Source: Emcibacter sp.
GTDB lineage: Bacteria; Pseudomonadota; Alphaproteobacteria; Sphingomonadales; Emcibacteraceae
NCBI GenBank assembly: GCA_021741205.1
Contig: JAIOYI010000004.1
Span: forward strand, 62,001 to 126,000
Length of the DNA: 64,000 nucleotides
Direction: 5' to 3'
Shown here in pieces: positions 51,541 to 59,948 of the stretch. The notes under the pieces are model-generated. The model saw only the letters and a program-made list of their open reading frames with translations, searched no databases and was not told the origin of the DNA. Both the position numbers and the translations under genes were made by a program. Position 1 is the stretch's first letter. Each line of letters opens with the position of its first letter.

Positions 51541-52860
51541 ATGAAATATCAAACACAAAAACTGGCTTATCCATATTTTATAGCGGCGATGGGCCTCTTC
51601 GTGGCACAGGTGCTTGGCGGTGCGATTGCCGGTACAATTTACGTTTTCCCGAATTTTTTATCGGAAATTATGCCATTTAACATTATTCGCATGATTCATA
51701 CCAATGCCTTGATTGTATGGTTATTGATGGGATTTTTTGGGGCGGCTTATTATCTGATCCCCGAAGAGGCTGAAACAGAAATTTACAGCCCGAAACTTGC
51801 ATGGATACAATTCTGGCTCTTTTTATTCGGAGCGGCGGCTGCGGTTGTGGGTTATTTGTTTGGGATACACGAAGGCCGTGAATTTCTGGAACAGCCTTTG
51901 TGGATTAAAGTAGCCATTGTGGTTGTGGCGCTTATGTTCCTTTTTAATATAACCATGACCTTGTTAAAGGGCAAAAAAACCGTTGTTGCTATTATCCTGA
52001 CTATGGGACTTTGGGGATTGGCTTTATTCTTCTTATTTGCCTTTTATAATCCTTCCAATCTGGCATTGGACAAAATGTATTGGTGGTATGTTGTCCATCT
52101 TTGGGTTGAGGGTGTATGGGAACTTATTCTGGCCTCTATCCTTGCCTTCATGCTGATTAAAATGACAGGTGTTGACCGTGAGGTTATTGAAAAATGGCTT
52201 TATGTGATCGTGGGTCTTGCCCTATTCTCTGGGCTTTTAGGAACGGGTCACCATTATTATTGGATCGGCACACCCGGTTACTGGCAATGGCTCGGCAGTA
52301 TCTTCTCTACTTTGGAAGTATTCCCTTTCCTTGCTATGGTGATATTCTCTTTCTATATTGTTCGTAAGGGAAATCGTAACCACCCCAACAAGGCAGCAAT
52401 TCTGTGGATTTTGGGCTGTACCGTGCTTTCCTTCTTTGGTGCAGGCGTATGGGGTTTTATGCATACACTGGCGCCCATTAATTACTATACCCACGGCACA
52501 CAGATAACGGCATCTCATGGACATTTGGCCTTCTTTGGCGCTTATGTTATGATTAACCTTGCCATTATCACCTATGCCATGCCGCATTTGCGGGGTCAAC
52601 AACCCTATAATCAGACCCTTAATATGTGGAGTTTCTGGATTATGTGTTCTGGCATGTGTTTCATGACCTTTACCTTGACGGCGGCGGGTGTTTTACAAAC
52701 CCATCTGGAACGGGTTATGGGGTTGGACTTCATGGAAGTGCAGGAACAGATCGCTCTCTTCTATTGGATGAGGCTCGGGTCTGGAGTGGTTGTGATACTG
52801 GGTGTCTTGCTTTTTGTTTACGCAACCTTTAGCAAAGGCAAAGAAAAACAAGCCAGCTAA
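51541..52860 (+). CDS. norB: Nitric oxide reductase subunit B
   Basis: A 439-residue, 12-helix haem-copper-family protein of the short cNOR form, which needs NorC. The ligand regions are visible: M-I-H-T-N-A-L-I-V-W, H-L-W-V-E-G-V-W-E with the Glu near the iron site, and G-T-G-H-H-Y-Y-W-I-G. It reduces two NO to N2O. It follows norC by 17 bases and ends at a hairpin pair before norQ. Confidence 0.96.
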   Translation: MKYQTQKLAYPYFIAAMGLFVAQVLGGAIAGTIYVFPNFLSEIMPFNIIRMIHTNALIVWLLMGFFGAAYYLIPEEAETEIYSPKLAWIQFWLFLFGAAAAVVGYLFGIHEGREFLEQPLWIKVAIVVVALMFLFNITMTLLKGKKTVVAIILTMGLWGLALFFLFAFYNPSNLALDKMYWWYVVHLWVEGVWELILASILAFMLIKMTGVDREVIEKWLYVIVGLALFSGLLGTGHHYYWIGTPGYWQWLGSIFSTLEVFPFLAMVIFSFYIVRKGNRNHPNKAAILWILGCTVLSFFGAGVWGFMHTLAPINYYTHGTQITASHGHLAFFGAYVMINLAIITYAMPHLRGQQPYNQTLNMWSFWIMCSGMCFMTFTLTAAGVLQTHLERVMGLDFMEVQEQIALFYWMRLGSGVVVILGVLLFVYATFSKGKEKQAS

Positions 52861-52863
52861 TAC

Positions 52864-52920
52864 AAGGATCACGATCCTTAAATTTAAGGCGGTGGCGGCT
52901 TTTCCTGTCACCGTCTTTTT
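52864..52920 (+). terminator. Double hairpin after norB
   Basis: AAGGATC-AC-GATCCTT (52864-52879) is a perfect stem; AAGGCGGTG pairs with CACCGTCTT (52886-52917) and T-run follows. It could end or attenuate the norCB transcript before norQD. Confidence 0.65.
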
Positions 52921-52951
52921 AATTTCTGATGATTATCTAGAGTAAAATAAA

Positions 52952-53737
52952 ATGACTGATGAAAAAATTCCGTTCTATCTGCCTTCTGCCAATGAATGCA
53001 CGCTTTTTGAGAAAGCCTATGAGAATGGTCTGCCGGTGATGTTAAAAGGCCCGACAGGATGCGGCAAGACCCGTTTTGTGGCCCATATGGCGGCACGACT
53101 TGGTCTCACCCTTAATACGGTTGCCTGCCATGATGATTTGACGGCGGCTGATCTTACGGGGCGATATCTTTTGAAGGGCGGTGAAACCCATTGGGTTGAT
53201 GGTCCCCTTACCCAATCCGTTCGTCATGGCGGTATATGCTATTTGGATGAGGTGGTCGAGGCCCGCAAAGACGTTACCGTTGTGCTGCATCCCCTTACTG
53301 ATGACAGACGGTTTTTACCCTTAGAAAGAACGGGAGAATTGTTGATCGCACCAGATAATTTTATGATGGTGATTTCCTATAATCCAGGCTATCAGAATAT
53401 TTTAAAATCTTTAAAACCGAGTACTCGTCAACGTTTCATCGGTATTCACTTTGATTATCCTAGTGCAGATCATGAAGTGGATATTATTATCAAGGAAACG
53501 GGCATTGATAGGGCACGTTGTGTGCCGCTTGTCAATCTTGCGCGGCGTATTCGTTCTTTAAAGGATCTTGATCTGGAGGAGGGGGCATCGACACGGTTAT
53601 TGGTTTATTGTGCAACCCTCATTATGGCAGGAATTTCTCCATTAGAGGCGACTCTGGCCACCTTAATAGAGCCTTTGAGTGATGATGAAAGTGCAAAGGA
53701 TGGGTTGATGGAAGTGGTGCAAGCCACCTTTGGTTAA
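52952..53737 (+). CDS. norQ: NorQ AAA+ ATPase
   Basis: A 261-residue MoxR-type AAA+ protein. Walker A is G-P-T-G-C-G-K-T (residues 33-40) and Walker B is I-C-Y-L-D-E-V. NorQ works with NorD to activate nitric oxide reductase. It sits after the norCB terminator and precedes norD by 22 bases. Confidence 0.93.
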   Translation: MTDEKIPFYLPSANECTLFEKAYENGLPVMLKGPTGCGKTRFVAHMAARLGLTLNTVACHDDLTAADLTGRYLLKGGETHWVDGPLTQSVRHGGICYLDEVVEARKDVTVVLHPLTDDRRFLPLERTGELLIAPDNFMMVISYNPGYQNILKSLKPSTRQRFIGIHFDYPSADHEVDIIIKETGIDRARCVPLVNLARRIRSLKDLDLEEGASTRLLVYCATLIMAGISPLEATLATLIEPLSDDESAKDGLMEVVQATFG

Positions 53738-53759
53738 GACTATTGCATAAGGAAACGGC

Positions 53760-55718
53760 GTGTTTGAATTTTTTGAACCTGAAGAATTGGTCGGTAAAAA
53801 ATGGCATATGCTTGTCCGTGACCAATCAAGCTATCCCCATTATAAGGACTGCGCTGTAAGGCTCGAAGACATCACGGAAATGATCAGTATATTTTTCCGA
53901 GGGATCGGTGGTGATCCGGGGATTGATGTTTCAAGCGTCAGTGAAACGTCCCAAAATCACAGACTTTCGTGGCGTATGCGGCTTGGCATGGATAATGAAC
54001 GGCTTCCCATGGCACGACGGGATAATGACAGTTTGTTATTGCCCAATGTTATAGATTATTTTCCAGATAAAGATTTAAACAGATCGCTCTATCTTTGGCT
54101 GGCGACTTTTCTGTCCTATGAAAGAGAAAAAACTACCATTACACCGTGCAATGCCTTGCATGGGGATTTGTTGTTTATAGCCGAGGCATGGCACACCACG
54201 GAAATTATTATGGAAGAATTTCCGGGTCTTCGAAAGAAATATAAGGATCTCTGTTGTGCCTTAAAGCAGATAAGACCCACGAGAAACCTCCCCACCTATG
54301 AGGCACGGTTAGAGAAAATCATTGGTGACTTGCTTTTCGAGGAAGGATCAAGCCATGACGAGGCCGTCGATTTGATGCGATTGATTGTCCGTAATGAAAA
54401 TTTGCCGAATTTTCCAAAAATTTCCAGAAAATATAAAAATTTTCTGCCCATTCCTTTGTGGGGAAAAATTGATGTGAGCCATAGGGATATTATGGAATCC
54501 ATGGACTATAACGAAGAGGATGAAAGCGGAAATAATATTTTCAAAGATTTAAGAGATGGGCGTAAACATACAGGTGTTCGCGAGGAAAACGATCAGACGG
54601 AAAAGGATGATCCCCTTGTGCTTAATCGCTTTGAAAAGGTGGTGTCGCTTGCGGAAATGGTCAATGTTAATAGGGCTATTGATGACGAGGAAGACGAGGA
54701 TGTGCAGTCTGCGGTTGATGATTTGGATGAACTTTCATTGACCCGTAACAAAAAGACAGTGGCCTCAACCATTAAGCTTGATATGTCCGTTGCTGGCCAG
54801 GGCATTGAAACGACGTCGCTGATTTCGGAATATTGTTATCCTGAATGGGATTACCGTTTGCAGGGCTATAGAGAAAATTACTGTGCTGTTTTTGCGGCTC
54901 TTGCCAAGGATGCCACGAAAGAGGAGGGGGAAGAACAATGGATGCAAGATACGGCCTCAAAACGTCGTATCAAAAGAATTCAACGCCAGTTCGAGGCATT
55001 GCGCCCCAGAAGACAAACAATCCATAGGCAGCAGGATGGTAAAGAACTTGATATAGATGCCATGATAAGATCACGCTGTGATATTGCCGCCATGGGGGAG
55101 GGAAGCGATCAGATTTATACGGATTACAAGAATCAGACCCGTGATCTTGCGGCGGCAATTCTTGCGGATGTATCCCTGTCCACGGATTCATGGCTTGATG
55201 GACGACGGGTTCTTGACGTGGAAAAGGAGGCGCTGCTGACTTTGGCGCTCGGATTAAAGGCCAGCGGCGATGACAATGCCATATATTGTTTTTCTTCTCG
55301 TAAGCGTCATAACGTTAGAGTGGACTGTCTTAAGGAATTTGATGAAGTAATGTCAGAATGTGTACAGCACAGAATTGCCGCACTAAAACCTGGATTTTAC
55401 ACCCGTATGGGGGCTGCAATACGTCATGTGACCAATGAACTTAAGGATCGCCCCAATCATCATAAACTTTTGCTTTTACTTAGTGACGGCAAACCCAATG
55501 ACATGGATCATTATGAGGGACGTTACGGCATCGAAGATACCCGTATGGCCATTCGGGAGGCAAGAAAGATTGGTATTGCCGTATTCGGTGTTACGGTTGA
55601 CGAGAAGGCACGGGATTATTTTCCCTATCTTTTTGGTCCAGGAGGAGGAGCCATTATTCCTCATATTGACAATCTGCCTGCGGCACTGCCTGCTATTTTC
55701 AGGAATCTTCTGGCCTAA
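53760..55718 (+). CDS. norD: NorD, VWA-domain activator of nitric oxide reductase
   Basis: A 652-residue protein. The C-terminal ~190 residues are a von Willebrand A domain with the metal-binding D-V-S-L-S motif (about residue 474) and S-D-G-K-P-N-D. A strongly acidic stretch (D-D-E-E-D-E-D) lies mid-protein. NorD pairs with NorQ to load or mature the non-haem iron of NorB. The start is GTG. It converges with the cupredoxin gene, only two bases apart. Confidence 0.93.
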   Translation: MFEFFEPEELVGKKWHMLVRDQSSYPHYKDCAVRLEDITEMISIFFRGIGGDPGIDVSSVSETSQNHRLSWRMRLGMDNERLPMARRDNDSLLLPNVIDYFPDKDLNRSLYLWLATFLSYEREKTTITPCNALHGDLLFIAEAWHTTEIIMEEFPGLRKKYKDLCCALKQIRPTRNLPTYEARLEKIIGDLLFEEGSSHDEAVDLMRLIVRNENLPNFPKISRKYKNFLPIPLWGKIDVSHRDIMESMDYNEEDESGNNIFKDLRDGRKHTGVREENDQTEKDDPLVLNRFEKVVSLAEMVNVNRAIDDEEDEDVQSAVDDLDELSLTRNKKTVASTIKLDMSVAGQGIETTSLISEYCYPEWDYRLQGYRENYCAVFAALAKDATKEEGEEQWMQDTASKRRIKRIQRQFEALRPRRQTIHRQQDGKELDIDAMIRSRCDIAAMGEGSDQIYTDYKNQTRDLAAAILADVSLSTDSWLDGRRVLDVEKEALLTLALGLKASGDDNAIYCFSSRKRHNVRVDCLKEFDEVMSECVQHRIAALKPGFYTRMGAAIRHVTNELKDRPNHHKLLLLLSDGKPNDMDHYEGRYGIEDTRMAIREARKIGIAVFGVTVDEKARDYFPYLFGPGGGAIIPHIDNLPAALPAIFRNLLA

Positions 55719-55720
55719 GG

Positions 55721-56065
55721 TTATTTGACAATCACAGAACCCAACATTTGCGGATGGGGACCACAGCGATAGGGAAAAACGCCCACTGTGTCGAATGTTC
55801 TGCTATAGGATTCGCCTGGAAAGAAATAATCAGGTTCAGGTTCCGCCAACTGTTCAAACCAGACGCTGTGATACTGGCGTTTTTCCTGATTAACCCAAAT
55901 GACCGTATCCCCCTTGTTGATTGTGACGTCTGCGGGGACAAATTGAAATTTTATAATATCAACCTGAACAGTCTTGGCCAGAGAAGTCACGGGCTGCGTT
56001 GGTCCTTCACTTCTGCAGCCACTGACTGAAAAAGCGATCAGTATTAATAGTAATAGGTTTTTCAA
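55721..56065 (-). CDS. Cupredoxin lipoprotein
   Basis: A 114-residue protein. The signal ends V-S-G-C, giving a lipid-anchored Cys. The mature part is a plastocyanin/pseudoazurin-like fold; the copper ligands are His in Q-Y-H-S-V-W and the C-G-P-H-P-Q-M cluster. Small blue copper proteins of this type feed NirS in other bacteria. The start is TTG with AGGA upstream. It sits 24 bases after the NirT-fusion gene on the same strand and may receive electrons from it. Confidence 0.82.
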   Translation of the reverse strand: MKNLLLLILIAFSVSGCRSEGPTQPVTSLAKTVQVDIIKFQFVPADVTINKGDTVIWVNQEKRQYHSVWFEQLAEPEPDYFFPGESYSRTFDTVGVFPYRCGPHPQMLGSVIVK

Positions 56066-56089
56066 AGCTCTTTTTCCTCGTCATATAAT

Positions 56090-57868
56090 CTATTGAGATT
56101 TTGCATTTACCTCAACCGTATCATTATCAAAGCCCAATTTATAGCCAAGTGAGACATGATGGAAGCGTGAATCGCTGTAATCATCATGAATGGCAAAACC
56201 GAAATTATATACTTTGTCCAAGGACAGAGAAATATCGCCAACCTGATCAGAGGTTAATTTACGTTTCATGATGAGTGACCATTTTCCAGCCTTTAATACG
56301 GCATCAAATTCAACATCCTGACCACCAGTCATTTTTCTTTCTGCAAAAACATGACCGTTTTCAGATATTTTTTCACCAGATTTATAACGGATCAGATCAA
56401 TATATTTATCAGCATCCATTTCTGCCTTTAGGGCATCTGTCTCTTTCAGTTTGTCCCAACCTCCCCGTTTTTTACCACGACGGCCTTTGACTTCTATATC
56501 GGTACGGCTTTCTTTCACATATTTGGTTACGCCACCACTCAGATCAAGCTCTGCGGCAAAGGAGCTTGCCGTTAAGCTGTCCATGTCAGGAGTATCGGGC
56601 ATGTTCCTTGCGTCATGATGGCAACTGCTCCAACAACCTGCACGGTCTGCATACTCCACATCATCTGTGGTGAGCATGATGGCAAGTTTCATGGGGTTGT
56701 TTGGGTCCATTTTTCCACCCTCCACAAAGGGAACAGGAGCATGATTATCTTCATCCCAACTAAAGCGCATATAAAGATAGTCATTATCATGGGTTGCCTG
56801 AACCGTCACAGGGATACTGCCACGTTTGCCGGGAATGGGGTTTGTTTCCGCCTTTTCACCGGTAACCATTTTCTGTCCCATGTTGGCAGTCTCTTTGTCA
56901 TGGCATGTTACGCAGCGGTCATTACCTTGCTCAAAAGGACGAGCACCACCGTGATCTTTACCGTTCAATACCCATTCTAAAGATGTCTCCCCAGGATAGA
57001 ATAGGGTAATATTGCGACTTGATGCCTTTGACCAATCAACATTTATGCTGCTATTATTTTTGTCGCTTTTGGTTTTTTTCTCGCTCATTTTGGCGGCTTG
57101 TTGTGCAAGAGCTTCTTTTACGGCGACTTCTATTCTTTGTTCTTCCTTTTCTTTGGTATTGGCTAAGGTTTGTTTTTCAGCTTCTGCCGCCGCGGCTTCT
57201 TTTATGGCTAATTTTTTCAAGCCTTCGGCAAACATTTCAGGAACATCTCTTATGAAGGCGGGATTTGGCTTTTCCAGTTCCTCCAATTCTTCATCAGTAA
57301 GCAGATTGCGAACATTGTGATGAGCGATTCCTTTGTGGCAATCAATACAAGTCTGTCCCGTTGAGAAGGCATTAAGATGTTGCATCCGAGCACGAGGTTT
57401 CTGAAATTCTGAATTCATGGTGTCAAAATGGTGACAGTTACGGCATTCACGAGAATCCGTTTCTTTCATTGTTTTCCAGACCCGTTTGGCCATGGTAAGA
57501 CGATGTGCATTAAATTTTTCAGGAGTATCAACAGTGCCCATAACTTTATGATAAAGTTCATTTGTAGCTTGAATTTTGCGAACTATTTTATGAATCCAAG
57601 GATCAGGGACGTGACAATCAGGGCATCCCGCCCGTACGCCTGTACGGTTTGCATAGTGAATGGTGGGTTTATATTCCTGATAAACGTTATTTTCCATTTC
57701 ATGGCAGCTGATACAGAATTCCATATTGTTGGTCGCTTCCATGGCAGTGTTGAAAAAACCCCAGAAAATAATGCCAAAAATAAAAAAGGCAAAGGCTCCG
57801 ACGATGGTTGTGCCAAATATCATTTTACGGGAAAAAAAGGTGTCTTTATTAAAACTAAACTTTGCCAT
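56090..57868 (-). CDS. NirT/NapC-type multihaem cytochrome fused to an EB_dh-like haem domain
   Basis: A 592-residue periplasmic protein anchored by one N-terminal helix (~17-40). Residues 52-178 form a NapC/NirT tetrahaem unit (C-I-S-C-H 52-56, C-P-D-C-H 82-86, C-R-N-C-H 142-146, C-I-D-C-H 174-178). A charged, coiled-coil linker (about 200-275) leads to a second part with C-V-T-C-H (319-323) and an unusual C-W-S-S-C-H (C412, C416), i.e. CX3CH; its strand text near the C-terminus (H-D-D-Y-S-D-S-R-F-H-H-V-S-L-G) resembles the ethylbenzene-dehydrogenase/cytochrome-552-like domain. NapC/NirT units take electrons from quinol. The fusion could carry them to NirS or the cupredoxin. Confidence 0.82.
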   Translation of the reverse strand: MAKFSFNKDTFFSRKMIFGTTIVGAFAFFIFGIIFWGFFNTAMEATNNMEFCISCHEMENNVYQEYKPTIHYANRTGVRAGCPDCHVPDPWIHKIVRKIQATNELYHKVMGTVDTPEKFNAHRLTMAKRVWKTMKETDSRECRNCHHFDTMNSEFQKPRARMQHLNAFSTGQTCIDCHKGIAHHNVRNLLTDEELEELEKPNPAFIRDVPEMFAEGLKKLAIKEAAAAEAEKQTLANTKEKEEQRIEVAVKEALAQQAAKMSEKKTKSDKNNSSINVDWSKASSRNITLFYPGETSLEWVLNGKDHGGARPFEQGNDRCVTCHDKETANMGQKMVTGEKAETNPIPGKRGSIPVTVQATHDNDYLYMRFSWDEDNHAPVPFVEGGKMDPNNPMKLAIMLTTDDVEYADRAGCWSSCHHDARNMPDTPDMDSLTASSFAAELDLSGGVTKYVKESRTDIEVKGRRGKKRGGWDKLKETDALKAEMDADKYIDLIRYKSGEKISENGHVFAERKMTGGQDVEFDAVLKAGKWSLIMKRKLTSDQVGDISLSLDKVYNFGFAIHDDYSDSRFHHVSLGYKLGFDNDTVEVNAKSQ

Positions 57869-57877
57869 TTTTTTTGC

Positions 57878-57940
57878 TCACAGGAAATAATCACAGGGTG
57901 TAATCACAGGAAATAATCACAGAGTGTAATCACAGGGTAA
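57878..57940. repeat. 13-nt tandem repeats before the nirT-fusion gene
   Basis: Five consecutive 13-base units start with TCACAG: GAAATAA, GGTGTAA, GAAATAA, AGTGTAA and a final GGTAATA tail. On the minus strand each reads as a TGTGA-type half site every 13 bases. They end ten bases before the ATG of the fusion gene and so lie in its 5' leader. Confidence 0.85.
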
Positions 57941-57962
57941 TATTGATTAAAAATTAAAAAAT

Positions 57963-58003
57963 AAGCGGGCCAGACATAAAATAAATTAGGTATCAGCCCG
58001 CTT
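57963..58003 (-). terminator. Terminator of nirS
   Basis: AAGCGGGC and GCCCGCTT form a perfect eight-base stem with a 25-base loop. On the minus strand it is followed by ATTTTTTAATTTTT, a T-rich tail, 21 bases after the nirS stop. Confidence 0.65.
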
Positions 58004-58023
58004 ATAACTTTTAGGATCATCTA

Positions 58024-59655
58024 TTAGCTAACATGGTTTACACGGTTATAAACATTAAATTTACCTGTAGGTGTCGTTAGTCCTTTGATGCGATATAGTT
58101 CTTTCAAGCTATTGGCATCATAAACCACGATTTCACCATTTGGCAGACTAGATTCCTTACGGTTCCAGACAGAAACCCATACCTCGGTACCGGCGGCATT
58201 GAACTCCATGTGAAGAGCAGCTTTGCCATCTTCTTCGGTTACACGGATTGTTTTAACAATTTCGCGTGTTTCCTTGTCAATAACCTGTACAGATTGTTGT
58301 ACTTCTGGCTCTGGGTGTTTCAACTGATCAGCCCAAACATATTTGCTTTTTGGGTGTGTACGGATGAAAGCTCCTGCACCGTCTGTTTCAACTTCATAGC
58401 AGATTTTCCATGCTTGGTCGGGGTGATCTGCGGGATCATTACCCCATACGGTCACTTTACCTTCACCAAGATGAGTTGTTCCACCGACAGGACCGCATTT
58501 TGCATCCAGCCAGTTTGCACCAGGGCCAGGATGGGGTTTAGAGGCAGTGTCGATGATTTTCTCGAGTTTACGTTTCTCGGTATCAATCATAACCATCTTG
58601 TTTGATGCATTGGCGGCAATTTGGAAATAACGACCCGTTCTATCGAAAAATCCATCATGAAGGAATTTTGCCGTATCCATCGTATCAATGCGGAGGTTAT
58701 TAAGATCGCTGTAATCCACTTGCCACATTTGACCCAATTCCTTTACAGCAACAAGGAATGTTGGTGCATTGGGCGTGGTGTAAATTGCGGCCACACGGGC
58801 TTCGTTGACAAAATCACCATCCACATTTACGCCTCGAGTAGAAACAACTTTGAGAGGTTCCATGGTTTCGGCATCAAGAATAACAAAATGAGGGGGCCAA
58901 TATCCGCCGCCGATGACATATTTCCCATCACCTGAAACCGCAACATCACGGGCATCATAGGCCATTTGTGTTTCTGCAACCAACATTTTGTCAGGGGACT
59001 GCCACAGGTCAATTTTGGTCATTTTACCGTCGCGGCCTTGAGTGTACCAGAAACGACCAAGAGCATCTTTTGGATGTTGGGTGCTATGGTGTTCTGTTCC
59101 TTTTAACACATGAACCGCATAGCCCGTATTAACATGGGTTACAATTTTATGGGTATCGCCGTCGATGATGGCAACCTTGCCCGCATCGCGTTCGATTACG
59201 ATAAAGAAATTTTCCCAGTTAAGATTATGCATAGGCTTTGTAGGGTAATCTTTTGGCTCTATATAAACTTTATGGCGTTCTTTCATTAATGACAATGGCA
59301 TTTCTGGTGGAACGGGTGGTTCAAGTTGGATATAGGTCGCAAGGAGAGAGATTTCTTCTTTGGTGAAGATATCGTTGAAGTTATTCATACCACCTTCAGT
59401 GCCAAAGGTCAGAATTTTTTCAAGACGTGCCTGTCCCAATTTGGCGGTATCCTGCGGTAATAAACTTTTTCCTGTTGCACCTTTACGTAATACGCCGTGG
59501 CACCCAGCGCAACGCTGGAAATACATTGATTTTGCTTTGTCGAAATCAGCTTCAGAGAGGCTTGGTTCCGCTGCTGCAGCATTCATACTGAATCCTGCTG
59601 TCAACAGTCCGAACGCTACTCCTAGAGCTGGGAATTTGAAATTAATTTTTGTCAT
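58024..59655 (-). CDS. nirS: Cytochrome cd1 nitrite reductase
   Basis: A 543-residue periplasmic enzyme with a signal peptide ending A-A-A-A. The cytochrome c site is C-A-G-C-H (49-53); the rest is the eight-bladed d1-haem propeller (V-A-I-I-D-G-D-T-H-K, D-A-R-D-V-A-V-S-G-D-G-K-Y-V-I, H-T-H-P-K-S). It reduces nitrite to NO. A GAGGGAACC ribosome site precedes the ATG. Genes for d1 haem synthesis (nirDLGHJEN) are not in this window. Confidence 0.96.
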   Translation of the reverse strand: MTKINFKFPALGVAFGLLTAGFSMNAAAAEPSLSEADFDKAKSMYFQRCAGCHGVLRKGATGKSLLPQDTAKLGQARLEKILTFGTEGGMNNFNDIFTKEEISLLATYIQLEPPVPPEMPLSLMKERHKVYIEPKDYPTKPMHNLNWENFFIVIERDAGKVAIIDGDTHKIVTHVNTGYAVHVLKGTEHHSTQHPKDALGRFWYTQGRDGKMTKIDLWQSPDKMLVAETQMAYDARDVAVSGDGKYVIGGGYWPPHFVILDAETMEPLKVVSTRGVNVDGDFVNEARVAAIYTTPNAPTFLVAVKELGQMWQVDYSDLNNLRIDTMDTAKFLHDGFFDRTGRYFQIAANASNKMVMIDTEKRKLEKIIDTASKPHPGPGANWLDAKCGPVGGTTHLGEGKVTVWGNDPADHPDQAWKICYEVETDGAGAFIRTHPKSKYVWADQLKHPEPEVQQSVQVIDKETREIVKTIRVTEEDGKAALHMEFNAAGTEVWVSVWNRKESSLPNGEIVVYDANSLKELYRIKGLTTPTGKFNVYNRVNHVS

Positions 59656-59750
59656 CTTTGGTTCCCTCTATCTCGTTTGGAAAGGTTGTCGGGCTACGCA
59701 TTGTAATGATGTACCCGAAATGCATGTTATTACATTAAACCCTAAAAACT

Positions 59751-59764
59751 TTGATACATATCAA
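59751..59764 (-). promoter_or_regulatory. FNR/DNR-type box for nirS
   Basis: TTGAT-ACAT-ATCAA is a full-consensus palindrome (ten of ten half-site bases). Its centre is 102 bases before the nirS start. Confidence 0.82.
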
Positions 59765-59840
59765 GAATTTTAGGTTATTAGATATACTATCCCATGTGCA
59801 AATAGGTATTGTCTTTTATGTATTATATAATTTCAATAGT

Positions 59841-59854
59841 TTGATGAATATCAA
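59841..59854 (+). promoter_or_regulatory. FNR/DNR-type box for the TonB receptor
   Basis: TTGAT-GAAT-ATCAA is a second full-consensus palindrome, centred 101 bases before the receptor start. TATACT follows at 59871-59876 as a possible -10. The two boxes are 90 bases apart and nearly symmetric to the two genes. Confidence 0.78.
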
Positions 59855-59907
59855 TGTTTAAGAGCAAATCTATACTAATGCTCTAAATAAAAATAAGGAT
59901 CATTATT

Positions 59908-59943
59908 ATGTTACAGAATTACTATATATATATGGAAGTATAA
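59908..59943 (+). other. Candidate leader mini-ORF before the TonB receptor
   Basis: ATG followed by MLQNYYIYMEV and a stop, five bases before the receptor ATG at 59949. An AAGGA lies about nine bases before it. This could be a leader peptide, or chance. Confidence 0.25.
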
Positions 59944-59948
59944 GTATT

